Source: Algoriphagus marincola DSM 16067 (GTDB lineage Bacteria > Bacteroidota > Bacteroidia > Cytophagales > Cyclobacteriaceae). From it: 64,000 nucleotides of DNA. The translations under genes were made by a program, and so were the position numbers. Below, one piece after another: positions 1-8,271 of the stretch. A model generated the notes under the pieces. It searched no databases. It saw nothing but the letters and a program-made list of their open reading frames with translations, and was not told the DNA's origin. Position 1 is the first letter of the stretch. Each line of letters starts with the position of its first letter. The stretch is from contig NZ_AUBU01000006.1 of assembly GCF_000429405.1 (NCBI RefSeq), positions 1 through 64,000 of the forward strand, given 5' to 3'.

Positions 1-1
1 G

Positions 2-313
2 ACCAAATGGGGGCAGAAATACGGCTATGCGATCAAAAGCTGGAGAGACAACTGGGAAGAACTGACCGCATTTCTGGACTTTCCGCTGGAAATCAGAAAA
101 ATTATCTACACAACCAACATCATCGAAAACCTGAATGGAAAAATCAGAAAATACACCAAAAACAAGCTTTCCTACCCAACCGATGAAGCCGTACTGAAAT
201 CAGTATTCTTGGCAGTCATGGAAGCAACAAAAAAATGGACCATGCCTATCCGAGATTGGGGCATGATCCTAAACCAATTTATGATTATGTTTGAAAACCG
301 TATAAAACTCTAA
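2..313 (+). CDS. IS256-family (mutator-type) transposase, C-terminal part
   Basis: An open frame runs from the window edge to a TAA at 311-313 (103 residues). The stretch [17 protein letters not shown] followed by [10 protein letters not shown] is the conserved C-terminal block of IS256/Mutator DDE transposases, including the I-x-TTN-x-IE-x-LN signature that carries the last catalytic acidic residue. The end of the protein ([14 protein letters not shown]) also fits the family. The gene starts outside the window, so whether the enzyme is intact is unknown. Confidence 0.85.
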   Translation, partial: TKWGQKYGYAIKSWRDNWEELTAFLDFPLEIRKIIYTTNIIENLNGKIRKYTKNKLSYPTDEAVLKSVFLAVMEATKKWTMPIRDWGMILNQFMIMFENRIKL

Positions 314-330
314 CTAACCCTAAAATCTAT

Positions 331-354
331 TTACACACTTTTTGGGATAGTGTC
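331..354 (+). repeat. Right terminal inverted repeat of the IS256-type element
   Basis: The sequence TTACACACTTTTTGGGATAG followed by TGTC lies just downstream of the transposase stop. Its reverse complement begins GACACTATCCC, the style of IS256-family ends. The matching left end is not in the window, so the exact boundary is inferred. Confidence 0.6.
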
Positions 355-616
355 ATTTATATCTTTCGTTTTCATTTTTTTTAAAAAAACAAAGCTTTTC
401 AGTTCCTTTATAATATTGTTATTTAGTTCCTCATACGGCTTTTACTTGTATTATAATTTGTATGTTTTATATGATTCATGCTCTTGCCAGTCTTTATTCT
501 CATTTATTTCTCTCAAGGAGAATTTTCAAATTTCGTTAATATTTGTACTGATTTGTATTATTTATTTAATATTTTTCTTTGGTGATAGAATTAAACCAAC
601 TAGACAAACGCTTTAA
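350..616 (+). pseudogene. Truncated membrane protein (MauE/DoxX-like C-terminus) cut by the IS end
   Basis: The readable frame begins inside the IS terminal repeat, so its apparent GTG start is probably an artefact and the true N-terminus was lost to the insertion. The remaining 88 codons encode two very hydrophobic segments around a YDSCSCQS motif. A C-S-C pair between membrane helices, followed by a second helix, resembles the end of MauE/DoxX-type redox membrane proteins of Bacteroidota, but this likeness is from memory and weak. The frame overlaps the start of the ABC ATPase by 38 bases, suggesting translational coupling in the undisturbed operon. Confidence 0.45.
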
Positions 617-1259
617 AAAATCCCATGCGCTCCAATCGGTCTCTCTGAAGATTGAACTGGACGGGAAACTATATGGATTGGTGGGACCCAATGGAAGTGG
701 GAAAACGACCTTAATCTCTATATTATCCAGATTTCTTTCTTCTGATTCGGGCTCTATTAGCGGAATCCAAAAGGATACCCTTGGCAGTTTCGTTGGCAAC
801 GAATCGTTTATGGACCACCTGACCGTGCAGGAATGGTTGGAATTTTTGCAGGTATTGAAAAACCTAAAAACTGACGAATCCACAGTCTCGGAGTTGTTAG
901 CTCTATTAAAGCTCGATGAGGAAGCTGATAAAAAGATCAAATCGCTTTCTTATGGACAAAAACAAAGATTAGGGATAATTTCAGCCATAATGGGTAAGCC
1001 AAAGCTTGTTATTTTTGATGAACCGTTGAATGGCCTTGACCCATCAGGGGTCTTCCTTTTCAAAAAAGCCCTCACTTGGCTGATTGATCAAAAAATCTCG
1101 GTGCTTTATTCTTCTCATCGCTTGGATGATTTGGCAAATTACTGCAATCATCTATTCCTCCTCAATAAAGGAAAACTGCTATTCGATGGGGATTTTGAAA
1201 CGTTTCTTAAGCTCGGGAACGGAAATATTGAAGAAAGTTATCACTCCCTTGTGCTATGA
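579..1259 (+). CDS. ABC transporter ATP-binding protein
   Basis: This is the nucleotide-binding subunit of an ABC-2-type exporter. Walker A (GPNGSGKTT, about residue 36), the signature motif (LSYGQKQRLGI, about 122-132), Walker B with catalytic glutamate (LVIFDEPLNGLDPSG, about 141-155) and the switch histidine (SSHR, about 179) are all present. At 226 residues it is a normal minimal ATPase. The start is TTG at 579 or GTG at 582; no ATG is near. It overlaps the following permease by four bases (ATGA), so the two form one unit. The substrate is unknown. The truncated redox-membrane-like gene upstream hints at a peptide or thiol-related export operon, but this is inference. Confidence 0.9.
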   Translation: MVIELNQLDKRFKKSHALQSVSLKIELDGKLYGLVGPNGSGKTTLISILSRFLSSDSGSISGIQKDTLGSFVGNESFMDHLTVQEWLEFLQVLKNLKTDESTVSELLALLKLDEEADKKIKSLSYGQKQRLGIISAIMGKPKLVIFDEPLNGLDPSGVFLFKKALTWLIDQKISVLYSSHRLDDLANYCNHLFLLNKGKLLFDGDFETFLKLGNGNIEESYHSLVL

Positions 1260-2017
1260 GTCTGCTTAAAATCTTCTGGTCTAATTGGTTCAAAAGTAAT
1301 TTTGTCAAAGGGTACATCCTTTGTTCCATTTTTCTAATCCTGATCGCAAATTTTTATATAGTCTCTTTTGAAAAAGACCTGATTTACCGGTTGGGCGGGT
1401 CTTTCAAAATTCCCTATGTTTTCAATTTACTTTTTGCAATGAATTATCCCTTCGTGTTTTTATTTCCTTTGCTGATGGGGTACGTGTCAGGAATAAAAGA
1501 TCAGGGTGGCAGTTTTCTGCGCTATATTCTTTTATCAGGGTTTAGTAAGAAACAGCTTTTTATCTTTTTTCAGAAGAATTTGCTGATTGCAAACTCCATT
1601 TTAACAATACTAGTCTTTTTTTCAGCCTTAGTATTAGGATTCATTGAAGGAGTTTCTCCAAAGAGAACAACTATACAAGACTTTATCTGGCCATTTCTTT
1701 ACTTCTTTCAAGGTTTCGCAATAGGTAATTACTTTTTGCTAATTCTACTACTTTCAAGAAGCCTGCTCAAAACCATTTTAATAACTTTCTTTTTTGCTTT
1801 CTTACTTGAGCCACTTTTAGTTTACACCTCAAAAGAAGCCTTTGATCTATTTTCCTATCTTCCTTTCCGAACGATTAATAATCTAACTTTTGTGCAAGGA
1901 ATGGATTTTACCATTTCGGACACTCCCAGCCGATCATTGAACTTATTGCTTGCTACTTTATACCTGTTTCTTTCTTTTTTCTTAAATCTGAGACTTTTTA
2001 AGAGACTTAGAGTTTAA
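1256..2017 (+). CDS. ABC-2-type transporter permease
   Basis: A 253-residue integral membrane protein with about six hydrophobic segments, translationally coupled to the ATPase upstream by an ATGA overlap. The second helix region (FLFPLLMGYVSG) and the cytoplasmic loop DQGGSFLRYILLSGFSKKQL are typical of ABC-2 permeases in which the loop docks on the ATPase. There is no extracytoplasmic domain, so this is a simple exporter. Base composition is low in G+C, like its ATPase and unlike recF downstream. Substrate unknown. Confidence 0.8.
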   Translation: MSLLKIFWSNWFKSNFVKGYILCSIFLILIANFYIVSFEKDLIYRLGGSFKIPYVFNLLFAMNYPFVFLFPLLMGYVSGIKDQGGSFLRYILLSGFSKKQLFIFFQKNLLIANSILTILVFFSALVLGFIEGVSPKRTTIQDFIWPFLYFFQGFAIGNYFLLILLLSRSLLKTILITFFFAFLLEPLLVYTSKEAFDLFSYLPFRTINNLTFVQGMDFTISDTPSRSLNLLLATLYLFLSFFLNLRLFKRLRV

Positions 2018-2098
2018 TAATTGCATCATTAAGCAATTGAGGTTAAGAGGATTTCTGATTTAATATTGGGAATACCCAGAAAACTTGTGGAAATAAGG

Positions 2099-2122
2099 AA
2101 AGAGGCTTCGGGCTCTTTTTTT
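2099..2122 (+). terminator. Probable Rho-independent terminator after the ABC permease
   Basis: AAAGAG and CTCTTT pair around a GCTTCGGG loop and are followed by a run of T. It lies about 80 bases after the permease stop and touches the end of the convergent recF gene. Confidence 0.5.
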
Positions 2123-3224
2123 ACTCCCTTTTCACCTTCCCCATCTCCACTCCAAAGAAAACGACCTCCGAGTCGAGTTGGGTGAGGATGGCGTGCGATC
2201 GCTCGGGTCTGGCATCTGTCAAAAAGATCTGCCCGAAGGTATGCCGGGAGATCAACTGCATAAGTTGGGCGATACGAATATCATCCAACTTGTCAAAAAT
2301 GTCATCCAGAAGTAGTAGCGGCTTTTCGCCTCTATCTTTTTCAAAAATCTGAAACTGAGCCAGCTTCAAAGCAATAATAAAAGACTTCTGCTGACCCTGA
2401 CTACCGATCTTGCGAATGGGGTGATCCCCGATCAAAAACACATAGTCATCTTTGTGAATCCCGGCATTGGAGTTTTTAGTGATCTGATCTTTTTTGCGAA
2501 GACTCATAAAATAATCTCCAAAATCCTCCCGAAGTGCCTCGGTCTGATACTGAATGGTTACTTTCTCCTGACCCTGAGAGATTTCTTCATAATGCGCCTG
2601 AAGCATGGGCGCCACTTCCTCTAGGAGTTTGGACCTTCTTTGCGCCAGCTCCTGGCTCAACCGGATCATTTCTTCGTCATAGCTTCCCAATAAGGTCATA
2701 TCTCTTCTGCCGGTCTCGGCAAATTGCTTCAAAAGGGCATTTCGCTGCTTCAGAAAATGGTGATAGCGAATGAGTTGGTTCAGGTACTGCCGATCGAGCT
2801 GAGAAAGCAATCCATCAAAAAACTTCCGCCGTCCTTCACTCCCGCCTTTGATCAGCTCGGTATCATCGGGTGCTATTAAGACCAAAGGAATTAACCCTAC
2901 ATGCTCGGAGGTCTTATCCAAGGTTTTCCCATTTTGCCAGATTTGCTTCTTCTTTCCGAGCTCGAAAGTGCATCTCACCTCCAGTGGCTTTTCTTGAATT
3001 TCAAATTGCCCTTTGATCGAAAAGAAGCTTTCCTCATGCCGCACATTCAGGGAATCGCTCGATTGGACTGCGCTTTTGGTGAGGGAGAGGTAGTGGATCC
3101 CATCCAAAACATTGGTCTTGCCGCTTCCGTTGAGGCCAGTAAAGCAATTGATCTGTGGGGAAAAGTCCAGCCGGGTTTTCTCATGGTTTTTGAATTGTAA
3201 GAGTTCCAGGGACTTTAGGTACAT
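2121..3224 (-). CDS. recF: DNA replication and repair protein RecF
   Basis: RecF is an SMC-like ATPase that loads RecA onto gapped DNA with RecOR. The N-terminus (MYLKSLELLQFKNHEKTRLDF), Walker A (GLNGSGKTNVLDGIHYL, about residue 30-46), the family block HKDD (about 258) and Walker B (LLLLDDIFDKLD, about 304-315) are intact. Length 367 is normal. It stands alone on the minus strand, divergent from pdhA, rather than beside dnaA/dnaN/gyrB, as is common in Bacteroidota. Start chosen at the ATG immediately before the conserved N-terminus. Confidence 0.95.
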   Translation of the reverse strand: MYLKSLELLQFKNHEKTRLDFSPQINCFTGLNGSGKTNVLDGIHYLSLTKSAVQSSDSLNVRHEESFFSIKGQFEIQEKPLEVRCTFELGKKKQIWQNGKTLDKTSEHVGLIPLVLIAPDDTELIKGGSEGRRKFFDGLLSQLDRQYLNQLIRYHHFLKQRNALLKQFAETGRRDMTLLGSYDEEMIRLSQELAQRRSKLLEEVAPMLQAHYEEISQGQEKVTIQYQTEALREDFGDYFMSLRKKDQITKNSNAGIHKDDYVFLIGDHPIRKIGSQGQQKSFIIALKLAQFQIFEKDRGEKPLLLLDDIFDKLDDIRIAQLMQLISRHTFGQIFLTDARPERSHAILTQLDSEVVFFGVEMGKVKRE

Positions 3225-3274
3225 GGGTCTGGGGAATTATTTTGGCGACAGCCTTAATTTTAGGAGAGGTTGGT

Positions 3275-3282
3275 TATATTTG
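3275..3282 (+). promoter_or_regulatory. Possible -7 box (TATATTTG) of pdhA
   Basis: TATATTTG matches the Bacteroidota TAnnTTTG element and lies 32 bases before the pdhA ATG. No good TTTG stands at the expected distance upstream, so the assignment is tentative. Confidence 0.35.
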
Positions 3283-3314
3283 GGGCCTAAATTAGCATAT
3301 TTTAATAGTACGAT

Positions 3315-4334
3315 ATGGCAAAGAGAACGACAGCAAGCAAGTCAAAAGTGAAATATTCCAAGGAAACCTATGCCTACTGGTATGAAAGCATGCTTTTGAT
3401 GCGAAGGTTTGAGGAAAAAGCTGGTCAGCTCTACGGTCAGCAGAAAATCCGTGGATTCTGTCACCTATACATCGGTCAGGAAGCCTGTGCTTCAGGTGCA
3501 ATCACTGCCTTGACTAAGGATGACAAATGGATCACCGCCTATCGCTGTCATGCGCATCCACTGGGACTTGGTACCGATCCGGGTGCAGTGATGGCTGAGC
3601 TTTTCGGAAAAATCACCGGAACCACCAAAGGAAAAGGTGGATCCATGCACATCTTTGACAAGGAGCGAAACTTCATGGGAGGCCATGGGATTGTAGGTGC
3701 ACAAGTCCCGATGGGCTTGGGAATTGGCTTTGCTGAAAAATATAAAGGCACTCAAAACGTCTGCATTTGTAAGATGGGTGATGGTGCAGTAAGACAGGGA
3801 GCTTTCCACGAAGCGCTCAACTTGGCCATGATCTATAAGAGCCCAGTCATTTTCGTCATCGAAAACAATGGCTATGCCATGGGTACTTCAGTAGCTCGTA
3901 CTTCCAATGTCACAGAGCTTTACCAACTTGGGGAGGCCTATGACATTCCTTCTTTCCCAGTCGATGGGATGAATGTAGAAGCAATTCATGAGGCAGTAGC
4001 TGAAGCAGCAGAGCGAGCTAGAAAAGGTGATGGTCCTACGCTTTTGGAATTCAGAACGTATCGATTCAAAGGTCACTCCATGTCTGATCCTCAGAAGTAT
4101 CGTACCAAAGAGGAAGTGGAAGAATATAAAATGAAAGACCCGATCGAGCAGGTTCTTAAAACCATTCAAGACAATAAAATCCTGACAGAGGACGAAATCT
4201 CCGAAATCAACTCACGGGTAAAAAAGAAAGTAACTGACGCCGTCAAGTTTGCTGAGGAATCACCATGGCCAGAAGGAGAGGTAGCTTTCCAAGATGTCTA
4301 TGTACAGGAAGACTATCCTTTCGTGATGGAATAA
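3315..4334 (+). CDS. pdhA: Pyruvate dehydrogenase E1 component, alpha subunit
   Basis: The alpha subunit of the ThDP-dependent E1 enzyme, which decarboxylates pyruvate and passes the acetyl group to E2-bound lipoamide. The ThDP-binding signature runs from GDG (about 155-157) to ENN (about 183-185). KGKGGSMH (about 106-112) and the phosphorylation-loop-like YRFKGHSMSDPQKYR region are also present. At 339 residues it is the PdhA type rather than a fused alpha-beta E1. The beta subunit is not adjacent; the next gene is a TPR protein behind its own terminator and promoter, so pdhA looks monocistronic. Confidence 0.93.
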   Translation: MAKRTTASKSKVKYSKETYAYWYESMLLMRRFEEKAGQLYGQQKIRGFCHLYIGQEACASGAITALTKDDKWITAYRCHAHPLGLGTDPGAVMAELFGKITGTTKGKGGSMHIFDKERNFMGGHGIVGAQVPMGLGIGFAEKYKGTQNVCICKMGDGAVRQGAFHEALNLAMIYKSPVIFVIENNGYAMGTSVARTSNVTELYQLGEAYDIPSFPVDGMNVEAIHEAVAEAAERARKGDGPTLLEFRTYRFKGHSMSDPQKYRTKEEVEEYKMKDPIEQVLKTIQDNKILTEDEISEINSRVKKKVTDAVKFAEESPWPEGEVAFQDVYVQEDYPFVME

Positions 4335-4355
4335 TTGAATCATCAAGTCATTGAA

Positions 4356-4388
4356 AGCCGTGATTATTAATAAAATCATGGCTTTTTT
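4356..4388 (+). terminator. Rho-independent terminator after pdhA
   Basis: AGCCGTGATT and ATCATGGCT form a stem of about nine pairs with one mismatch, followed by TTTTTT. It ends about eight bases before the next promoter. Confidence 0.75.
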
Positions 4389-4395
4389 ATTTGGC

Positions 4396-4425
4396 TTTGT
4401 CTAAATCATAAAAACCGTATATTTG
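4396..4425 (+). promoter_or_regulatory. Bacteroidota-type promoter for the TPR membrane protein
   Basis: TTTG at 4396-4399, an 18-base spacer and TATATTTG at 4418-4425 match the TTTG-N19-TAnnTTTG primary sigma-factor consensus. Predicted transcription start is near 4432, about 14 bases before the ATG at 4446, giving a very short leader. Confidence 0.7.
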
Positions 4426-4445
4426 CGACTCGAAAATTGAGTAAC

Positions 4446-5159
4446 ATGGCAAAAACTAAATCCGGAAAAGCAGCACAACAGGATCCAAACGACTTCCTGG
4501 AGAATCCAGAAGTATTGGCTGAGCGACTTGGTCGTGGTGAAGCTTTTCTGAAGCAGAATAGCAAAGTATTGGGTGGCGTTTTGATCGCTGCCATCATTTT
4601 GATCGGAGGAATTTTATTTTTCCAGATCAACAATGAAAATAAAAATAAGGAAGCACAGGCAGAGATGTTTCAGGCTGTCTATTTCTACGAGCAAGACAGT
4701 ATTGATTTTGCGCTGAATGGTGATGGAATCAATGCAGGTTTTCTAGAAATCGTCGATGAGTACCCACGTACGGATGCCGCTAATTTGGCCAACTTCTACA
4801 TCGGTTCGATTCACCTTTCTGAGAAAAACTTTGGAGAAGCAATCGAATATTTGGAGAAGTTTTCTTCTGATGACTACTTGGTACAGGCCAAAGCCTATTC
4901 CCTTCTAGGTGATGCTCATTTAGAAAGTGGTAATTTGGATCAGGCTATTTCAAACTATGAAAAAGCGGCTTCCTACAAGGAAAACGATTATTTCACGCCG
5001 AAATATCTTTACAAACTCGCTATCGCATACGAAGAAGCTGGCAGAATTCAGGACGCCATCGCTTCCTATGACGAAATCGAAACTAAATACTACGAGTCTT
5101 ACGAGTATTCTTTTGCTCGAAAACACAAAGCACGCTTAGAAGGCCTTGCCGCTAAGTAA
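4446..5159 (+). CDS. Tetratricopeptide-repeat membrane protein (YfgM-like)
   Basis: A 237-residue protein with a cytoplasmic N-terminus of about 40 residues, one membrane helix (about 42-62, VLGGVLIAAIILIGGILFF) and a periplasmic part made of TPR-type helix pairs (for example NFGEAIEYLEKF, NLDQAISNYEKA, RIQDAIASYDEI). This is the layout of YfgM/UPF0070-type ancillary translocon proteins; the match is by architecture only. The ATG at 4446 is chosen over the TTG at 4437 because it fits the promoter and the Met-Ala-Lys start. A strong terminator follows. Confidence 0.75.
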   Translation: MAKTKSGKAAQQDPNDFLENPEVLAERLGRGEAFLKQNSKVLGGVLIAAIILIGGILFFQINNENKNKEAQAEMFQAVYFYEQDSIDFALNGDGINAGFLEIVDEYPRTDAANLANFYIGSIHLSEKNFGEAIEYLEKFSSDDYLVQAKAYSLLGDAHLESGNLDQAISNYEKAASYKENDYFTPKYLYKLAIAYEEAGRIQDAIASYDEIETKYYESYEYSFARKHKARLEGLAAK

Positions 5160-5182
5160 TGCTTTAGTCCATAGCATTTTAG

Positions 5183-5215
5183 AAGAGTAAGGTCCTGCGG
5201 GTCTTACTCTTTTTT
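5183..5215 (+). terminator. Rho-independent terminator
   Basis: AAGAGTAAG and CTTACTCTT form a perfect nine-base stem around a GTCCTGCGGGT loop, followed by T5GT4. It separates the TPR gene from ribH. Confidence 0.85.
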
Positions 5216-5241
5216 GTTTTTACCCAAATGAAAAGTTCTAT

Positions 5242-5718
5242 ATGGCTACTTCCAATAAAAGCCTGAGCGAATACAGCTCAAAAAATATTGCAGACATCAG
5301 CGCTAAAAAATTTGCCATCGTCGTATCAGAGTGGAATGAGGATGTAACCGAATCCCTCTACTCCGGAGCCTATCAGACCTTGCTACAGCATGGAGCAAAG
5401 AAGGAAAACATCCTCCGAAAAAACGTCCCTGGCTCTTTTGAGCTCACACTTGGCGCCCAATGGTGCGCTCAGGACGAATCCATCGATGCGGTCATCTGTT
5501 TGGGCTGTGTGATTCAGGGCGAGACCCGTCATTTTGACTTTATCTGCGATGCAGTAGCTCATGGCATCACGGAAGTTGGGCTGAAGTTTAACAAGCCGGT
5601 GATTTTTGGAGTTTTAACCCCAAACAATCAGCAGCAGGCTATGGATCGTGCAGGCGGAAAACACGGAAACAAAGGTGATGAAGCAGCCATCACTGCCGTG
5701 AAAATGCTGGGATTTTAA
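5242..5718 (+). CDS. ribH: 6,7-dimethyl-8-ribityllumazine synthase
   Basis: RibH condenses 5-amino-6-ribitylamino-uracil with dihydroxybutanone phosphate in the penultimate step of riboflavin synthesis. Diagnostic motifs are SEWNEDVTESL (substrate loop, about 29-39), VPGSFEL (about 62-68), GCVIQGETRHFDFI (about 89-102, with the catalytic His) and FGVLTPNN (about 122-129). Length 158 is typical. It is separate from other rib genes. No FMN riboswitch is visible upstream. Confidence 0.96.
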   Translation: MATSNKSLSEYSSKNIADISAKKFAIVVSEWNEDVTESLYSGAYQTLLQHGAKKENILRKNVPGSFELTLGAQWCAQDESIDAVICLGCVIQGETRHFDFICDAVAHGITEVGLKFNKPVIFGVLTPNNQQQAMDRAGGKHGNKGDEAAITAVKMLGF

Positions 5719-5782
5719 ATTAGAAATTAGAATCTAGATCCAAGAAGCAAGAATTTAAAACCAAACCTATTTCTCGTATTAT

Positions 5783-7105
5783 ATGAAGGTAATGAAATTC
5801 GGGGGGACCTCCGTGGGTAAGCCCGAGCGAATGCATCAGGTCAAAGACCTTGTAACTGCTTCAGACGAACCGACCATTGTGGTACTTTCAGCCCTTTCCG
5901 GCACGACCAATGCCCTTGTGGGGATCGGAGAAGCCTTGGCAGATGCCAATCGAGTACTAGCCAAAGAGCGAATTGATGAACTTCATGCTCACTATCTGGA
6001 CTTTTACCCGCAACTTTTGAAAACAGAAAAGGCTAGATCCAAGGCAGAAGCAATCATCAAGGAGCATTTTGAATTTTTGAATATCATTTTGAAAATATCC
6101 TTCAATGAGGCAATCAACCGGGATATTTTAGCTCAGGGTGAATTACTCTCTACCAAATTGTTTTACACGCTTCTGGAGGAAATGGAAATCCCATCGGTAT
6201 TCTTGGTCGCCTTGGACTTTATGAGCATCGATGAAAACTCCGAACCGGAATTGACGCGGATTTCGGAGAAATTGAAGGCAATTCTAGCTCAGCATCCCGA
6301 GCAAAAGCTATTCGTGACTCAAGGCTACATCTGTAAGAATCACCGAAATGAGGTGGACAACCTAAAGCGAGGTGGATCTGATTACACAGCCTCTTTGATT
6401 GCTGCTGCCATCAATGCATCAGCCTGTGAAATCTGGACAGACATCGATGGAATGCATAATAATGATCCAAGAATAGTCGACAGAACCCGTCCCATCGCAG
6501 AATTGTCCTTTGATGAAGCTGCAGAGTTGGCCTATTTCGGAGCGAAGATTCTTCACCCGGCTTCCATTTGGCCAGCCCAGCAGTACAATGTACCTGTACG
6601 ACTACTGAATACCATGGACCCAAGTGCTCACGGCACCTTGATCAAGGCAAATGTTGAGACCAAAGGTGTGAAGGCCATTGCTGCCAAAGACGGAATCACC
6701 GCCATCAAAATCAAATCCAGCCGAATGCTCTTAGCTTATGGATTTTTGAGAAGGGTTTTTGAGATTTTCGAAAAGTACAAGACTCCTATCGATATGATCA
6801 CTACTTCTGAGGTAGCAGTATCGGTAACTATTGATGATGTATCTCATTTGAACCAAATCATCAAAGAACTCGAAGTCCTTGGTTCTGTAGAAGTAGACCA
6901 AAATCAATCCATCATTTGCATCGTGGGGAATATGGTCTCTGAAACTAGGGGAGCAGTCAAATCCGTGATGGATAGCCTGGTTGATTTCCCCATTCGAATG
7001 GTTTCTTATGGAGGGAGCAGGCACAACGTTTCGCTTTTGATTGACAGCAAGTTCAAAAAAGACGCGCTGCAACATTTGAATGATGGGGTTTTTAAATGGG
7101 AATGA
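5783..7105 (+). CDS. lysC: Aspartate kinase (monofunctional)
   Basis: Phosphorylates aspartate, the entry to lysine, threonine, methionine and diaminopimelate synthesis. The N-terminal KFGGTSVG (about 4-11), the catalytic core including LKRGGSDYTASLIAAA (about 194-209) and EIWTDIDGM, and two C-terminal ACT-type regulatory segments (about 300-440) are present. At 440 residues it is the stand-alone type, not fused to homoserine dehydrogenase. lysA of the same pathway lies 8.4 kb away. No lysine riboswitch was found upstream. The start MKVMKFGG is fixed by the conserved N-terminus. Confidence 0.93.
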   Translation: MKVMKFGGTSVGKPERMHQVKDLVTASDEPTIVVLSALSGTTNALVGIGEALADANRVLAKERIDELHAHYLDFYPQLLKTEKARSKAEAIIKEHFEFLNIILKISFNEAINRDILAQGELLSTKLFYTLLEEMEIPSVFLVALDFMSIDENSEPELTRISEKLKAILAQHPEQKLFVTQGYICKNHRNEVDNLKRGGSDYTASLIAAAINASACEIWTDIDGMHNNDPRIVDRTRPIAELSFDEAAELAYFGAKILHPASIWPAQQYNVPVRLLNTMDPSAHGTLIKANVETKGVKAIAAKDGITAIKIKSSRMLLAYGFLRRVFEIFEKYKTPIDMITTSEVAVSVTIDDVSHLNQIIKELEVLGSVEVDQNQSIICIVGNMVSETRGAVKSVMDSLVDFPIRMVSYGGSRHNVSLLIDSKFKKDALQHLNDGVFKWE

Positions 7106-7121
7106 CGAAACAACTATCTAC

Positions 7122-7148
7122 AACCGGAACTTTGCTTCCGGTTTTTTT
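7122..7148 (+). terminator. Rho-independent terminator after aspartate kinase
   Basis: AACCGGAA and TTCCGGTT form a perfect eight-base stem with a CTTTGC loop, followed by a T run. Confidence 0.85.
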
Positions 7149-7168
7149 ATTTTGGGTATATTAGAATT

Positions 7169-7411
7169 ATGAAAACAATTACGCTTTCCATACCAGACTT
7201 TATCGACATAGATAGTAAAGAGGCGCTTCAAGCAATAGCTGCCCACTTATATGGTGCCGGAAAGCTGTCTTTAGGTCAAGCGGCTGACTTGGTAAACTTA
7301 CCAAAAGTTGAATTCATGGATATTTTGACAAGGTTTAATATATCAGTTTTCAACTACTCACATGACGAATTAGATTCTGATTTTGAAGCCATCAAAGATC
7401 ATAATAGCTGA
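7169..7411 (+). CDS. UPF0175-family protein, probable antitoxin
   Basis: An 80-residue protein with the UPF0175 layout: a short beta start (MKTITLSIPDF), then a helical DNA-binding region with GKLSLGQAADLVNLPKVEFMDIL (roughly 31-54). UPF0175 proteins are commonly paired with DUF3368 PIN-like toxins, and exactly such a gene follows with a 29-base overlap. The antitoxin role is inferred from family and context. The pair sits between two strong terminators and is more A+T-rich than its neighbours. Confidence 0.8.
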   Translation: MKTITLSIPDFIDIDSKEALQAIAAHLYGAGKLSLGQAADLVNLPKVEFMDILTRFNISVFNYSHDELDSDFEAIKDHNS

Positions 7412-7841
7412 TACCAGTTGCTTAATTATTTTAGAAAAAATTGGGCAGCTGGAGCTTTTGCAAGTCCTTGACGGAGAAATTGTCATTACTTCTACTATTC
7501 AAAGCGAGTTTCAAAAACCTGTTCCTCGATGGATTAAAATAGAAGATCCTCAAAAAACCTCTCCAACTATTATTCAAAGCCTACTTGACCCAGGAGAAAT
7601 GAGTGCTATTTCTTTAGCCTTGGAAAAAAAGAATACACTATTAATCCTAGATGATGATAAAGCAAGAAAATATGCCAAACAGTTGACTTTGAAATACACG
7701 GGTACCCTAGGGGTGATACTCGAGGCCAAAAGAAAAGGAAAAATCAACTCGGTAATTCCAATTTTGGATGCCATTAAAAAAACTAATTTTCGAATTTCCC
7801 CAAAAATGGAAGCTTGCTTTCTATACCTCGCAGGAGAATAA
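7383..7841 (+). CDS. DUF3368 PIN-like toxin
   Basis: A 152-residue PIN-superfamily protein, probably an RNase toxin neutralised by the UPF0175 partner upstream. IIIADTSCLIILEKIG at the N-terminus carries the first acidic residue of the PIN fold; DPGEMSAISLA (about 63-73) and LILDDDKARKYA (about 90-101) carry the others. These are the DUF3368 motifs. A TTG at 7383, inside the antitoxin gene, is the only start that keeps the first beta strand, implying coupled translation. Confidence 0.8.
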   Translation: MKPSKIIIADTSCLIILEKIGQLELLQVLDGEIVITSTIQSEFQKPVPRWIKIEDPQKTSPTIIQSLLDPGEMSAISLALEKKNTLLILDDDKARKYAKQLTLKYTGTLGVILEAKRKGKINSVIPILDAIKKTNFRISPKMEACFLYLAGE

Positions 7842-7869
7842 ATCAAATTCAATCAAAAATCTAAATTCC

Positions 7870-8199
7870 TTGACATCAGAAAAAAGTAATCCCGGATTCC
7901 TCAAACGACTCCAAACCAAATGGAAGCTAGACAGCCTCTTTCAGGTGGTCATGGTGTTGGTTGTTTTTGCCTGTACTGGATTCACGATTCTTTTTATCAA
8001 AAACCCGATTTTGGATTTCTTCGGAGTTGAGAAAGGAGGCTTTGTCAATACATTCTTATACTTACTCCTCGTATTACCTCTATATCAGATTTTCCTTTTG
8101 GTTTATGGATTTATCTTCGGGCAGTTTAAGTTTTTCTGGGAAAAGGAAAAGCAGATTTTCAGAAGAATCGGAAGTGTTTTTTCTAGGAAAAAATCCTAA
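7870..8199 (+). CDS. Small membrane protein (DUF6787-like)
   Basis: About 109 residues if a TTG at 7870 is used; an upstream in-frame start at 7768 would overlap the toxin gene by 74 bases and adds sequence with no clear structure. The protein has a basic amphipathic start (FLKRLQTKWKLDSLFQ), two membrane helices, and a conserved-looking loop FGQFKFFWEKEKQIFRRIG. It resembles the DUF6787 family of Bacteroidota; function unknown. It follows the toxin gene by 28 bases. Confidence 0.65.
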   Translation: MTSEKSNPGFLKRLQTKWKLDSLFQVVMVLVVFACTGFTILFIKNPILDFFGVEKGGFVNTFLYLLLVLPLYQIFLLVYGFIFGQFKFFWEKEKQIFRRIGSVFSRKKS

Positions 8200-8271
8200 T
8201 TCCAAGAACCAATTCCTTGCAAAATCCCTTGTAATAGAAACCGAATTTTTAACCCAAAAATCCATTAAACC

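Larger units (their letters stand above)
1..354 (+). mobile_element. Right end of an IS256-family insertion sequence
   Basis: The window opens inside an IS256-type element. It holds the C-terminus of the transposase and, 17 bases after its stop, a terminal inverted-repeat-like end (331-354) finishing in GGGATAGTGTC. The left end lies outside the window, so completeness cannot be judged. The element abuts a truncated hydrophobic ORF, which suggests it inserted into a gene. Confidence 0.8.

Noticed and set aside
566..940. Minus-strand frame opposite the ABC ATPase
   Set aside because: Antisense shadow; the plus strand has all ABC motifs.
5719..5782. Possible riboswitch before aspartate kinase
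   Set aside because: Only 64 bases of low-complexity TAGAAATTAGAATC-type repeat; too short and unstructured for a lysine riboswitch.
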